Origin: Rhodococcus spongiicola
GTDB lineage: Bacteria; Actinomycetota; Actinomycetes; Mycobacteriales; Mycobacteriaceae
Assembly: GCF_004011835.1 (NCBI RefSeq)
Contig: NZ_RKLN01000003.1
Location: forward strand, 663,512 to 727,511
Reading direction: 5' to 3'
Length of the DNA stretch: 64,000 nt
Part shown: positions 9,815 to 17,665 of the stretch, one piece after another
Layout of the letters: each line of letters begins with the position of its first letter
Position numbering within the stretch: the stretch's first letter is position 1
Translations under genes and position numbers: made by a program
The notes under the pieces: model-generated
What the model saw: only the letters and a program-made list of their open reading frames with translations
Databases searched by the model: none
What the model was told of the DNA's origin: nothing

Positions 9815-10159
9815 GGCTGTGTACCTCGTCTTTCGTGTGCCGGTTGTCGTGGGAATCGGTGATCCCCACCCTGGCGCCCGCCCGGTGTCGGACCCGCATG
9901 AGGACGGGACCAGCCGACGACCGGTTCTATGCGCGGACGCGCGAAGTCGGACTGTGCATGCACAGACCGCCCGACAAGTGTACGGCCTCGACGTGCCCGC
10001 ACCTAACCCGCCGCCTGCCGGACTCGACGCCCGCAGCCGCAGATACACAGGTGCACCGACACCGCGGCGCGAACCGGGCCTGTGTGGACAGAGCGCTATC
10101 CGGTCCACAGGTCGGGTCACCACCGGCTACGTCCGACCGGGATGCGGGAGGGTCCGCTC
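9815..10159. other. Divergent intergenic region, rpsB / M23 peptidase
   Basis: The 345 bp between the two start codons must hold the rpsB promoter (leftward) and the peptidase promoter (rightward). I see no convincing gene, riboswitch or long inverted repeat. Confidence 0.6.
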
Positions 10160-10729
10160 ATGGGGTCTGCTTCTCGCATCATCACCCGGATCGGCGTCGT
10201 GCTGACGGCCGTCGTCGTCAGCTCCTCGCCTGCCGCCGCCGGGCCGGCCCGCGCGCCTGCTCCCCCGCAAGTCGTCGCGTTTCCCGGTGACGCTGTCCGT
10301 GCGACGTATGACTGGCCCCTACACCCGCGACCGCGGGTCGTACGGTCCTTCGACAAGCCCGCACAGAACTGGTTGCCCGGACATCGCGGAGTCGACCTGG
10401 CTGCCGCGCCGGGGCAGCGCGTGCTGGCAGCCGGCGCCGGTACCGTCGTGTTCGCTGGAGCGGTCGCCGGCAGACCCGTCGTCTCAGTCGATCACCCCGG
10501 CGGGCTGCGGACAACGTACGAGCCTGTCGAGCCGAGCGTGACCGCGGGGCGCCGAGTCGGCCGCGGTGACCTGCTCGGCACCGTGATTGTCGGTCATCCC
10601 GAATGCGCCGCGACCGCTTGCCTGCACTGGGGGCTTCGCCGGGATCGCGAGTACCTCGATCCCCTGCCCCTGGTTCGGGCCGTTCCCATTCGCCTGCTTC
10701 CGACCGGTACCGGTCAGGCTCGCGGATGA
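10160..10729 (+). CDS. Secreted M23-family (LytM-type) metallopeptidase
   Basis: A 189-residue exported peptidoglycan-hydrolase-like protein. A signal peptide covers the first 30 or so residues ([23 protein letters not shown]). The compact LytM domain has the zinc ligands in GHRGVDLAA (His and Asp) and CLHWGLR (His). Two cysteines flanking the last motif may pair. ATG 10160 is selected because GGGAGGG lies about 8 nt upstream and the signal peptide starts directly after it. The last 16 bp overlap convergently with xerC. Mtb Rv2891 occupies the same position next to rpsB. Confidence 0.88.
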   Translation: MGSASRIITRIGVVLTAVVVSSSPAAAGPARAPAPPQVVAFPGDAVRATYDWPLHPRPRVVRSFDKPAQNWLPGHRGVDLAAAPGQRVLAAGAGTVVFAGAVAGRPVVSVDHPGGLRTTYEPVEPSVTAGRRVGRGDLLGTVIVGHPECAATACLHWGLRRDREYLDPLPLVRAVPIRLLPTGTGQARG

Positions 10730-11652
10730 GCCTGGTCGTGCGCCGCCCGCAATCGCGCCACCGATACGTGCGTATACAGCTGCGTCGTGGCCAGGCTCGC
10801 GTGTCCGAGTACCTCCTGCACCACCCTCAAGTCGGCACCACCTTCGACAAGGTGGGTCGCGGCCGAGTGCCGCAACCCGTGAGGCGCGAGGTCCGGCAGA
10901 CCCGGCACCGCGCGAACGACCTCGTGAACCACCCTGCGTGCCTGACGCTGATCGAGGCGACCTCCACGCCGTCCGAGGAGCAGAGCGTCACCAGACCGTT
11001 CGTTCGCGAGCGCTTGGCGCCCCTTCCGCATCCACGCGGTGATCGCGTCCTCCGCGGGACGCCCGTAGGGGACGACGCGCTCCTTGTTCCCCTTGCCCAG
11101 CACCCGCAGGACGCGCCGACAGCCGTCGACATCCCCGACGTCGAGGCCACACAGTTCACCGACTCGTATCCCGGTCGAGTACAGCACTTCGACGATCAGG
11201 CGGTCCCGCAGCGCCACGGGATCCTCTTGTGCAGCACCGGATTCTGCGGCTGCCATCGCATCTGCAGCCTGTTCCTGCCGCAACACCGGCGGCAGCGTGC
11301 GGTGCGCCTTCGGGGCCACCAACCGGATCCCCGGGTCGACTGCAATCCGACCGGTCCGCTGGGCCCAGGCGGTGAATCCCTTGGCCGACGATGTCCTCCG
11401 TGCGAGTGTGGTTCGGGCGACCCCTGCGGTGGCCTGCCCGCCGAGCCAACTGCGCAACGTCCGCAGGTCGAGTTCCTCGAGAGTCGCGCCGGGACAGTCG
11501 GTGCAGAGGTATTCGAGCAGACTCGTCACGTCCGCGAGGTACGCGCGCACGGTGTGCACCGAACGGTCCCGTTCGAGGCGAAGATACTCGGCGTAATCGT
11601 CGAGGTGCGCCCGCAATGCGGACGTCAGCTCGGGGCTCGGGGCGGCACTCAC
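10714..11652 (-). CDS. xerC: Tyrosine recombinase XerC
   Basis: Chromosome-dimer-resolution recombinase of about 312 residues. The N-terminal SAM-like domain runs [23 protein letters not shown]. The catalytic residues are present: Arg in [12 protein letters not shown], Lys in [12 protein letters not shown], His-x-x-Arg in [11 protein letters not shown], His in [10 protein letters not shown] and Tyr in QLYTHVS. The start is uncertain: GTG 11652 gives the usual family length, while a GTG at 11721 would overlap the previous gene. I take it as the core chromosomal Xer, not an element integrase, because of its conserved place near dprA and rpsB. Confidence 0.92.
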   Translation of the reverse strand: MSAAPSPELTSALRAHLDDYAEYLRLERDRSVHTVRAYLADVTSLLEYLCTDCPGATLEELDLRTLRSWLGGQATAGVARTTLARRTSSAKGFTAWAQRTGRIAVDPGIRLVAPKAHRTLPPVLRQEQAADAMAAAESGAAQEDPVALRDRLIVEVLYSTGIRVGELCGLDVGDVDGCRRVLRVLGKGNKERVVPYGRPAEDAITAWMRKGRQALANERSGDALLLGRRGGRLDQRQARRVVHEVVRAVPGLPDLAPHGLRHSAATHLVEGGADLRVVQEVLGHASLATTQLYTHVSVARLRAAHDQAHPRA

Positions 11653-11663
11653 GACATTCGCCG

Positions 11664-12797
11664 TCAGCGCCCGTGCGGACGTGCCAGCGTCAGGCGCTGG
11701 ACCCAGCCGTGCGCGGGCCACGCTTTCAGCCCTGCCCGGTCAGGAGTGACGCGGGTTCCGACGAAGCGGCCCTCGAGCTCCGGGTCGACGGCGCCCGTGA
11801 AGCGCCACTCCTGCTCTCCCGCAGCACCCACCGCTTCCCATGAACTGGCGCGATAGACCGCGCGAACGATGTTGTCCGCGAAAACGATCACCGGCAGGTC
11901 GGCGACGTTTCGCGCCGCGGCCCCGGCGCGCCAGGGCCCTCGGGCGAGGGCGTACAGTTCCTCTGCTGTCAGCCCTCGGCCGGCGGCGGCCGGCACGCGG
12001 ATCAACGCGCCCGGGACCGGGAGGTCCGGCGCCTCCTGCGCGGAGTACTGGGCCGACAACTCCATGACCGACATGGCCCTGTTCTCGCGGTCGTCCGGTT
12101 CGCCGGCGAGGTTGGTGAGTACCGGATGGCCCGGGTGGTGTTCGAGTAGACGCAGCGCGTCGACCACAACGTGCGTGAGCTCCTTTGCGGCGGGCTCGGC
12201 ACCGTGAACGGCGTCGATTCGGTGCCGAAGCACGATGTGGTCGACCGAGTGTCCGGCCGCGTAGATGTCTCGGATGCGCTGGATCCAGGCGGCACGTGTC
12301 TCGTCGCGATCAGTGTCACCCACCCCCTCCCCGTCGAGAGTTCCCGCCTCACCCAAGGCATCCCAATCGAGCGAGTAGATCTTGTTCCCTCGCCCGACCC
12401 CGACGTAGAAGATCGAACGATCGCGCGGATCCCGCAGGGCATATACGTACAGACCGAGATTCTCGACCACGCGAGGGGACAGCGGGTTCGGTGCGGGCTT
12501 GCGTTCGCGCGACTCTGCGGTGATCACGCGCATCACCGCCAGACGCAAGGCGTCGGAGACGACGACGCTACCGATCGCGGGGCCATCGAACAACACCGCT
12601 GCCGCGTCCCGCACGGACGTGAATGTCCGGCCCGCGTTCAAATGCAGGGAGTTGACCACCGCGGTGAACTCCACGAGGCGGACCTTGGGATCGCTCGCCG
12701 CTCCGCGACCCTCGTCGTTCGTGAGGAAGTCACGGATACCAGGAGCGGCCAGGAGCACACGGGTGATGTCTTCGGGAACGGTCCAGACGGTAGCCAT
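11664..12797 (-). CDS. GIY-YIG-like (COG3680-type) domain protein
   Basis: About 377 residues. The middle contains a GIY-YIG-like core: [30 protein letters not shown], with Tyr-Val-Tyr and Tyr-Val-Gly at the expected spacing. This resembles COG3680/LEM-3-like nuclease domains. I cannot confirm that it cleaves DNA. The N-terminal 110 residues and the C-terminal segment [24 protein letters not shown] are unassigned. ATG 12797 is preferred to the frame's extension to 12890, which reads through a palindrome. It lies between xerC and the dprA-side insertion and may co-transcribe with xerC (11-nt gap). It is not a member of the usual xerC neighbourhood. Confidence 0.6.
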   Translation of the reverse strand: MATVWTVPEDITRVLLAAPGIRDFLTNDEGRGAASDPKVRLVEFTAVVNSLHLNAGRTFTSVRDAAAVLFDGPAIGSVVVSDALRLAVMRVITAESRERKPAPNPLSPRVVENLGLYVYALRDPRDRSIFYVGVGRGNKIYSLDWDALGEAGTLDGEGVGDTDRDETRAAWIQRIRDIYAAGHSVDHIVLRHRIDAVHGAEPAAKELTHVVVDALRLLEHHPGHPVLTNLAGEPDDRENRAMSVMELSAQYSAQEAPDLPVPGALIRVPAAAGRGLTAEELYALARGPWRAGAAARNVADLPVIVFADNIVRAVYRASSWEAVGAAGEQEWRFTGAVDPELEGRFVGTRVTPDRAGLKAWPAHGWVQRLTLARPHGR

Positions 12798-12861
12798 GAC
12801 GCGACTGTAAGCGATCACAGGATCACATGCGGGACGCCTTGCTGACCGATGGACAACCAAG

Positions 12862-12888
12862 CGTTTCCAATCGGAAACGATTGTTTCC
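12862..12888. promoter_or_regulatory. Palindromic operator-like element with a third half-site
   Basis: CGTTTCC-AATC-GGAAACG (12862-12879) is a perfect 7-bp inverted repeat, followed 5 nt later by another GTTTCC half-site (12883-12888). It sits between the divergent GIY-YIG gene (start 12797) and the dehydratase gene (start 12949), so it probably binds a regulator of one or both. The regulator is unknown. Confidence 0.5.
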
Positions 12889-12948
12889 ACTGAATCGTTC
12901 TCTACCCGATATCGGCCGCTGAAGCCGATCTTCCGTCACACTCGACTC

Positions 12949-13482
12949 GTGACGCGATCTGTGGAATCGACGGAAGACCGGGCGAGTCGCGCCCGGCGGT
13001 TGGTCGGCTTCAGCTACCGCATGCCCGATTACTACGAGGTGGGCAGAGAAAAAGTGCGAGAGTTCGCCGCCGCCATACAGAACGATCACCCGGCGCACTA
13101 CGATGAAGAGGCTGCCCACGCTCTGGGCTATCCCACGCTGCTCGTACCCCCCACTTTCATCTCGGTCATCGGCGCAATCGCCCAGAAATACCTGCTCGAG
13201 CAGATCATCACCGGGTTCGATCTGAGCCAGATCCTCCAGACCGACCAGAAACTGATCTTCCACCGGCCGCTGTTCGCCGGCGACCGCCTGACGGTCGACG
13301 TCTCCCTCGAATCATTCCGGCAGACTGCCGGCACCGACATCTTCGTGACGAAGAACTTCGTCACCGACGAAGCCGGTGAACCTGTAGTGACATCATTGAC
13401 CACACTCGTCGGACGGGCGGGAACCGACCAGGATCCGGACCGCATCCGACGGATCAAGGACGTGATGATGCGAGAGGCGTGA
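12949..13482 (+). CDS. HadA/HadD-like FAS1-type (R)-hydroxyacyl dehydratase (UPF0336)
   Basis: A 177-residue single hot-dog domain closely similar to mycobacterial HadA and Rv0504c (UPF0336). Matching blocks are FSYRMPDYYEVGREKVREFA, IQNDHPAHYDEEAA and TFISVIGAIAQKY. In mycobacteria such proteins pair with a MaoC-type partner (HadB) that carries the catalytic hydratase motif; no partner is adjacent here. A role in beta-hydroxyacyl-thioester dehydration in long-chain or mycolic acid synthesis is inferred. The GTG start at 12949 gives a short N-terminal extension. The stop TGA is followed 7 nt later by a second TGA in a 7-bp duplication. Confidence 0.75.
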   Translation: MTRSVESTEDRASRARRLVGFSYRMPDYYEVGREKVREFAAAIQNDHPAHYDEEAAHALGYPTLLVPPTFISVIGAIAQKYLLEQIITGFDLSQILQTDQKLIFHRPLFAGDRLTVDVSLESFRQTAGTDIFVTKNFVTDEAGEPVVTSLTTLVGRAGTDQDPDRIRRIKDVMMREA

Positions 13483-13484
13483 GG

Positions 13485-13567
13485 CGTGAGACCCGAACAG
13501 ATCACCTCGCTCGAAATTAACCCGTCTCGTCCGAGCCGACGAATCCGTCCAGTCCCATGACCGGAAG
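13485..13567. repeat. dprA: Left 83-bp direct repeat (remnant of dprA 3' end)
   Basis: It matches 17583-17665 at about 74 of 83 positions by hand alignment, in the same orientation. Read on the minus strand it encodes a decayed copy of the DprA C-terminus (LPVMGLDGFVGSDETG, then a stop where DprA has Trp, then FRAR). With the right copy it brackets a 4.1-kb insertion. Confidence 0.85.
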
Positions 13568-13704
13568 GGGTAGCGGTGGCGATCGCGTCGACCGTGCGCT
13601 CGCCTTGACCAGAAGATCGAGGATCTGCAATCGGCGCCGTGGCCGAGCGCCGTCCCGACCCGTGCGATCTGGTCGTAGAGGGCTGTCGCTTTGCGATCGG
13701 GCAT
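13568..13704 (-). pseudogene. ArsR-family regulator remnant fused to the dprA tail
   Basis: From ATG 13704 the minus strand reads MPDRKATALYDQIARVGTAL, typical of ArsR/SmtB-type N-termini. A frameshift then continues as LQILDLLV, and a third frame as GQGERTVDAIATATP, matching the helix-turn-helix start of the family. It then runs straight into the DprA-tail repeat at 13567. At least two frameshifts and a 3' truncation make it non-functional. Similar ArsR-rhodanese regulators control sulfur-transfer genes, which fits the DsrE and cysteine desulfurase genes next door. Confidence 0.65.
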
Positions 13705-13837
13705 GTCACCCACCTTGCTTATCCAATACTTCATGGACTAACGTATCGGTGTCGCCGAGGGCACGCGACTGGCTGCCAGCCTGTTCAGTCGCTGCTTGCG
13801 ATCACCGGACCACAGACGTCGGCTACCAGGGGAACTG

Positions 13838-14191
13838 GTGAAGTACCTCTTCGTTTTGAACGATCCACCCTACGGAACCGAACGCACATTCAACGGGATC
13901 AGATGGGCCCGTCAGATGCTCGAGAGCGATCCGGGCAACGAGGTTCGGGTATTCAACTTCGCTGACGCGGTGATATCGGTCAGTGCCGGGCAGAAGGTTC
14001 CCACCGGCTACTACAACCTGGCCAAGATGACGTCGGCGCTGGTTGAGAAGGGTGGGGTCATCGGCAACTGCAGCGCCTGCATGGACGCCCGCGGCCTGAC
14101 CGACGACCGCCTGATCGACGGGGTGCATAGATCATCCATGGCAGAGTTGGCGCAGTGGACGGCCTGGGCCGACCAAGTCATCACGCTGTGA
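13838..14191 (+). CDS. DsrE family sulfur-carrier-like protein
   Basis: A 117-residue DsrE/TusD-fold protein. The N-terminal beta strand KYLFVLNDPPYGTERTFNGI and the conserved Cys region GNCSACMDARGL (cysteines near residues 79 and 82) are the usual persulfide-carrying features. The GTG at 13838 is the start, with AGGGGA 4-5 nt upstream. It is probably a cytoplasmic sulfane-sulfur carrier that receives sulfur from, or passes it to, the cysteine desulfurase encoded 700 bp downstream. It is the first intact gene of the insertion and divergent from the ArsR remnant, as expected for a regulated gene. Confidence 0.8.
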   Translation: MKYLFVLNDPPYGTERTFNGIRWARQMLESDPGNEVRVFNFADAVISVSAGQKVPTGYYNLAKMTSALVEKGGVIGNCSACMDARGLTDDRLIDGVHRSSMAELAQWTAWADQVITL

Positions 14192-14210
14192 GGCCGAGGA
14201 AGCGAATGTG

Positions 14211-14403
14211 ATGACTAGAACCGTTGTGGTGCTCGGCTCGGGTGTCGGCGGTTCGACTGCAGCCCCAGAACGTCGTGCGAGCCTTCCCGGCATCGATACC
14301 GGCACCCGCACCGTGTGGTTTGACAGCGGGCCGATCCGACTGCCAGACCGAGAAAGAACTGCAGGAACGTGAGTGGCTCGCGCGCTGGAACGCGCGCACC
14401 TGA
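14211..14403 (+). pseudogene. Remnant of an FAD/NAD(P)-binding oxidoreductase (possibly SQR-like)
   Basis: An ATG at 14211 begins MTRTVVVLGSGVGGSTA, a dinucleotide-binding GxGxxG start like sulfide:quinone-reductase-type flavoproteins, and the frame ends within about 55 codons. A second frame (from about 14344) reads QTEKELQEREWLARWNART before a stop, which could be the C-terminal tail of the same enzyme. I read this as an internally deleted, frameshifted gene. The SQR assignment is a guess from the N-terminus and the sulfur context. Confidence 0.5.
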
Positions 14404-14419
14404 TCGGCGAGGCCGTCCT

Positions 14420-14840
14420 GTGGAGGTGCATCGCTTCGCTTGCCACCTCTCGCGTGGATGTACGGCCGCCGTCTCCATCTCGCGTCGTTGCATGCTGATC
14501 GATACCGGACGTGAGCTGGTGCTCGTGGGCACCGATCCTCCAGATCGTGTTCCCACCGAGGAGTCCGTCGGAGACGGCGGAGTACCACGTACGCCGGCTC
14601 GGCTACTGGCCGCACGCGGTAGCCCATATCCTGGTCTCCAGTGGTCACCTCGCGCAGGTCGGCGACCTGGGAGACTTTCGCCGGGCAGCTGTCCACGTCT
14701 GTGCAGAAGAGCTTGTGGACGGCATGTTCACCGGACGCCCGCCACCCGACAATCGGCTCTCGGCGCTGGCACTCGCCATCATGGCGGCCACACCCCGAGA
14801 CACTGCGACCCTGACATCGATACCTGCTGGCCGGCTCTCC
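14420..14840 (+). pseudogene. Frameshifted MBL-fold metallo-hydrolase remnant
   Basis: From GTG 14420 one frame gives VEVHRFACHLSRGCTAAVSI and RRCMLIDTGRELVLVGTD, as in lactonase-like MBL-fold proteins. The reading then moves to another frame: VRRLGYWPHAVAHILVSSGH, then GDLGDFRRAAVHVCAEEL. In family members this stretch holds the HxHxDH zinc motif (THLDLDHAGG); here it reads SSGHLAQVGD, so the ligands are lost too. The 3' part fades into unrelated sequence before the cysteine desulfurase start. Confidence 0.6.
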
Positions 14841-14889
14841 GATGGCAGCCGATCGGCCCGATCCGAACCTGCAACGCCGAAGGATGACC

Positions 14890-16074
14890 ATGCCCCACCC
14901 GGTAACCAATCAGAGGACACCTTCCGCAGCACCTCCGGACGATCGACCCGTCTACCTCGACTATCAGGCCACCACCCCCATTGATCCGCGTGTCATCGAC
15001 GCGATGCTGCCCTACCTGACAACGCATTTCGGCAACCCGTCGAGTGATCACGCCTATGGCGCCAAGGCCAAAGCCGCCGTCGAGAGTGCACGATCGCAAG
15101 TTGCGGGTCTCATTGGTGCCCAGCCTCATGAGATCGTCTTCACAGCATCGGGAACAGAAAGCAACCATCTTGCACTGACCGGGACCGCACACACCTTGAG
15201 GTCCAGCGGCTGCGGACATCACATCATCATCAGCGCGATCGAACACCCCACCACCCAAGCCACGTGCGACCAACTCGAGCATGATGGCTTCGAGATCACT
15301 CGGCTCCCCGTCCGTCCAGACGGTCTGGTCGACCCCGAAGTTTTCGCCGAAGCTGCACGCCCGGACACCGTCTTGGCGTCGATCATGCTGGCCAACAACG
15401 AAATAGGAACCATCCAGCCGATATCAGCCATCTCTCGAATCGCGCATGAGCGTGGAATAGTGATGCACACCGACGCAGCACAGGGCCCTGCCACCATCCC
15501 AGTCGATGTCGAGGCACTCGGCGTCGATCTGCTCACCCTCGTCGGTCACAAGATGTATGCGCCGAAAGGAGTGGCAGCACTGTACATCCGTGATGGGTGC
15601 CCGGCACCGCAGCCTCAGCTCGTCGGAGGCGGCCAGGAGCGCGGACTGCGCGCGTCGACGGAGAATGTGGCCGGCATCGTCGGTCTCGGTGCGGCTGCCA
15701 ACATCGCGCGGACAGCCCAGCCGAGTGATTCCGCACGCATCCTTAGCTTTCGGGATCGGTTGCTCGATCGTCTCACCACGGCGTTGCCGGAGCTGATTGT
15801 GAACGGATCGCTCACGCATCGCTTGCCTGGAAACCTCAGCCTCACCATCCCGACGGTGACTGCATCCGAGCTGATGTCCAGAACCCCAGCGCTGGCCTTT
15901 TCCGCGGGGAGCGCATGCCATACCGCAGACCCGGCCCCATCACCGGTTCTCGTGGCGATCGGACTCGACGGCGACAAAGCAGCCCGAACCGTTCGGCTCG
16001 GAATCGGCCGCTATACGACTATCTCCGACATCGCCAATGCCGCCGACCGAATGATCGCGGCCACGCAGCGTTGA
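14890..16074 (+). CDS. Cysteine desulfurase (IscS/NifS-like, class V aminotransferase)
   Basis: A 394-residue PLP enzyme that releases sulfur from cysteine as a protein persulfide. It has VYLDYQATTPIDPRV at the N-terminus, ASGTESNHLAL, IEHPTTQ (PLP-stacking His) and LANNEIGTIQP. The PLP lysine is in LVGHKMYAPKG and the sulfur-accepting Cys loop is AFSAGSACH. The start is either ATG 14884 or 14890; GAAGG at 14879 favours 14890. It has no adjacent iscU or sufU, so it more likely feeds the DsrE protein or another thiotransfer route than general Fe-S assembly. It is intact despite flanking pseudogenes. Confidence 0.87.
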   Translation: MPHPVTNQRTPSAAPPDDRPVYLDYQATTPIDPRVIDAMLPYLTTHFGNPSSDHAYGAKAKAAVESARSQVAGLIGAQPHEIVFTASGTESNHLALTGTAHTLRSSGCGHHIIISAIEHPTTQATCDQLEHDGFEITRLPVRPDGLVDPEVFAEAARPDTVLASIMLANNEIGTIQPISAISRIAHERGIVMHTDAAQGPATIPVDVEALGVDLLTLVGHKMYAPKGVAALYIRDGCPAPQPQLVGGGQERGLRASTENVAGIVGLGAAANIARTAQPSDSARILSFRDRLLDRLTTALPELIVNGSLTHRLPGNLSLTIPTVTASELMSRTPALAFSAGSACHTADPAPSPVLVAIGLDGDKAARTVRLGIGRYTTISDIANAADRMIAATQR

Positions 16075-16103
16075 GGAATTCGCCCGACCACAGAGGAGTT
16101 CCT

Positions 16104-16175
16104 GTGAGTGCATTCAGTGCGACCGCGGTGTCGATGTCAGGGCCGTGGACGAAGGCGCCGTCGAGTGGCGCGTGA
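16104..16175 (+). CDS. Possible 23-residue peptide ORF
   Basis: GAGGAG at 16094-16099 precedes GTG 16104 by about 4 nt, and the frame runs 23 codons to TGA. The peptide is Ser/Ala-rich with one Trp and no recognisable domain. It may be a leader peptide for the MFS gene that starts 20 nt after its stop, or a chance frame. Confidence 0.25.
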   Translation: MSAFSATAVSMSGPWTKAPSSGA

Positions 16176-16194
16176 GCAAGGGAGGTCGATCTCG

Positions 16195-17463
16195 GTGTCA
16201 CGTGATGACGCACAGGTCGCGGACGTGATCGTGCCCGATGAAGCCGAGCGCCGCCGAGTACAGAAGCGCACCCTGATCGTTGTCGTCGTCAGTCAGGTCC
16301 TCAGTGGTGCCGGTCTGACGGCGGGAGTCACGGTCGGTGCGCTCCTGGCGCAGCAGATGCTCGGTTCGGACACCCTCGCGGGTCTGCCGACCGCGTTGTT
16401 CACTCTCGGTTCTGCGCTGGCGGCGTTCCTGATCGGTCGCTTCTCCCAGACACACGGCCGAAGGATCGGACTCGGGCTCGGATTCGGCGCCGGCGGTGTC
16501 GGTTCCATCGGGGTGGTCTTGGCCGCGATCAGTGAGAGCGTGCCCCTGCTGTTCATTTCGCTCTTCGTGTACGGCGCCGGGTTCGCAGCCAATCTCCAGG
16601 CGCGCTATGCCGGAACCGATCTCGCGCCTCCCGAACGGCGAGGCACCGCGATCAGTATCTCGCTGGTATCCACGACCGTCGGCGCCGTCGCAGGGCCGAA
16701 TCTCGTGGAGCCGCTCGGCGACCTCGCGACCTGGCTCGGTCTGCCGGCGTTGTCAGGACCGTTCCTCCTAGCGGCGGTCGCCTATCTGGGCGCCGGCGCT
16801 GCTTTGGTCACCCTGCTGCGCCCGGACCCGCTCCTACTGGCCCGCCGAATCGAAGTCGGTGCCCCGACCACGACCTCCGTGGGCGCTGTCGCCGCGAAAG
16901 TCGGAGTGGGTGCGTACGTCGGCGCCACCGTCATGTTCCTCACACAGGTGGCGATGATCGCGATCATGACGATGACCCCTGTGCACATGGCGGCCCACCA
17001 TCACGGACTCGGGGACGTCGGGCTGGTGATCGGCATCCATGTCGGGGCAATGTATCTGCCCTCACTGATTACGGGTGTCCTCGTCGACAAGCTGGGACGT
17101 CTACCCATGGCGGCCGCTTCGGGATTGACTCTGCTGCTCGCCGGCATCGTCGCTGCGCTTGCGCCTGGTGAGTCGCTCATCCTGATGATCGTGGCGCTGG
17201 CTCTACTCGGTATCGGCTGGAACTTCGGCCTCATCGCCGGTACTGCCCTCATCGTCGATGCCACGGTCCCCGAGAACCGGGCCCGAACTCAGGGAAAGAT
17301 CGACGTTCTCATCGCACTCGCCGGTGCTGGGGGAGGAGCCCTGTCCGGTGTGGTGGTGTCGGCGGCCAACTACGAAACCCTCTCCCTCAGTGGCGGAATC
17401 CTGGCGTTGGTTCTCATACCTGTCCTTTTCTGGGCCCGCAGCGGCCGAACCGCGCGTTCCTGA
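16195..17463 (+). CDS. MFS transporter
   Basis: A 422-residue major facilitator with about 12 hydrophobic segments. The loop between helices 2 and 3 reads GRFSQTHGRRIGLGLG, close to the MFS motif A. In the second half the matching loop is LVDKLGRLPM. His-rich stretch HMAAHHHGLG is unusual. GTG 16195 is chosen because GGGAGG lies 9-10 nt upstream; the frame upstream of it is Arg-rich and not membrane-like. The substrate is unknown. Its place at the end of the sulfur insertion suggests export of a sulfur or thiol compound, but the sequence does not show that. Confidence 0.82.
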   Translation: MSRDDAQVADVIVPDEAERRRVQKRTLIVVVVSQVLSGAGLTAGVTVGALLAQQMLGSDTLAGLPTALFTLGSALAAFLIGRFSQTHGRRIGLGLGFGAGGVGSIGVVLAAISESVPLLFISLFVYGAGFAANLQARYAGTDLAPPERRGTAISISLVSTTVGAVAGPNLVEPLGDLATWLGLPALSGPFLLAAVAYLGAGAALVTLLRPDPLLLARRIEVGAPTTTSVGAVAAKVGVGAYVGATVMFLTQVAMIAIMTMTPVHMAAHHHGLGDVGLVIGIHVGAMYLPSLITGVLVDKLGRLPMAAASGLTLLLAGIVAALAPGESLILMIVALALLGIGWNFGLIAGTALIVDATVPENRARTQGKIDVLIALAGAGGGALSGVVVSAANYETLSLSGGILALVLIPVLFWARSGRTARS

Positions 17464-17582
17464 AACGGCTCCCACCTACGAGAACCGGGGCCTCGCCTTG
17501 CCGCGCCCGTACGACGGTCAATCGAGCTACGCCTTCCACCGCATCGGCTACCCACACGGCGTACCGCACCCTGGGTGTGAGC

Positions 17583-17665
17583 CGTGAGACCCGACGGGAT
17601 CACCTCGCTCGAAACCAACCCGTCTCATCCGAGTCGACGAATCCCTCCAGTTCCATGACCGGAAG
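17583..17665. repeat. dprA: Right 83-bp direct repeat (intact dprA 3' end)
   Basis: This copy contains the last 22 codons of the intact dprA gene plus 17 bp beyond its stop. The left copy at 13485-13567 lies 4098 bp away. The two copies are in direct orientation, as flanking repeats made by integration at a gene 3' end would be. Confidence 0.85.

Noticed and set aside
10714..11652. XerC as the integrase of the dprA insertion
   Set aside because: It sits outside the direct repeats, between the conserved rpsB and dprA regions, and looks like the core chromosomal Xer.
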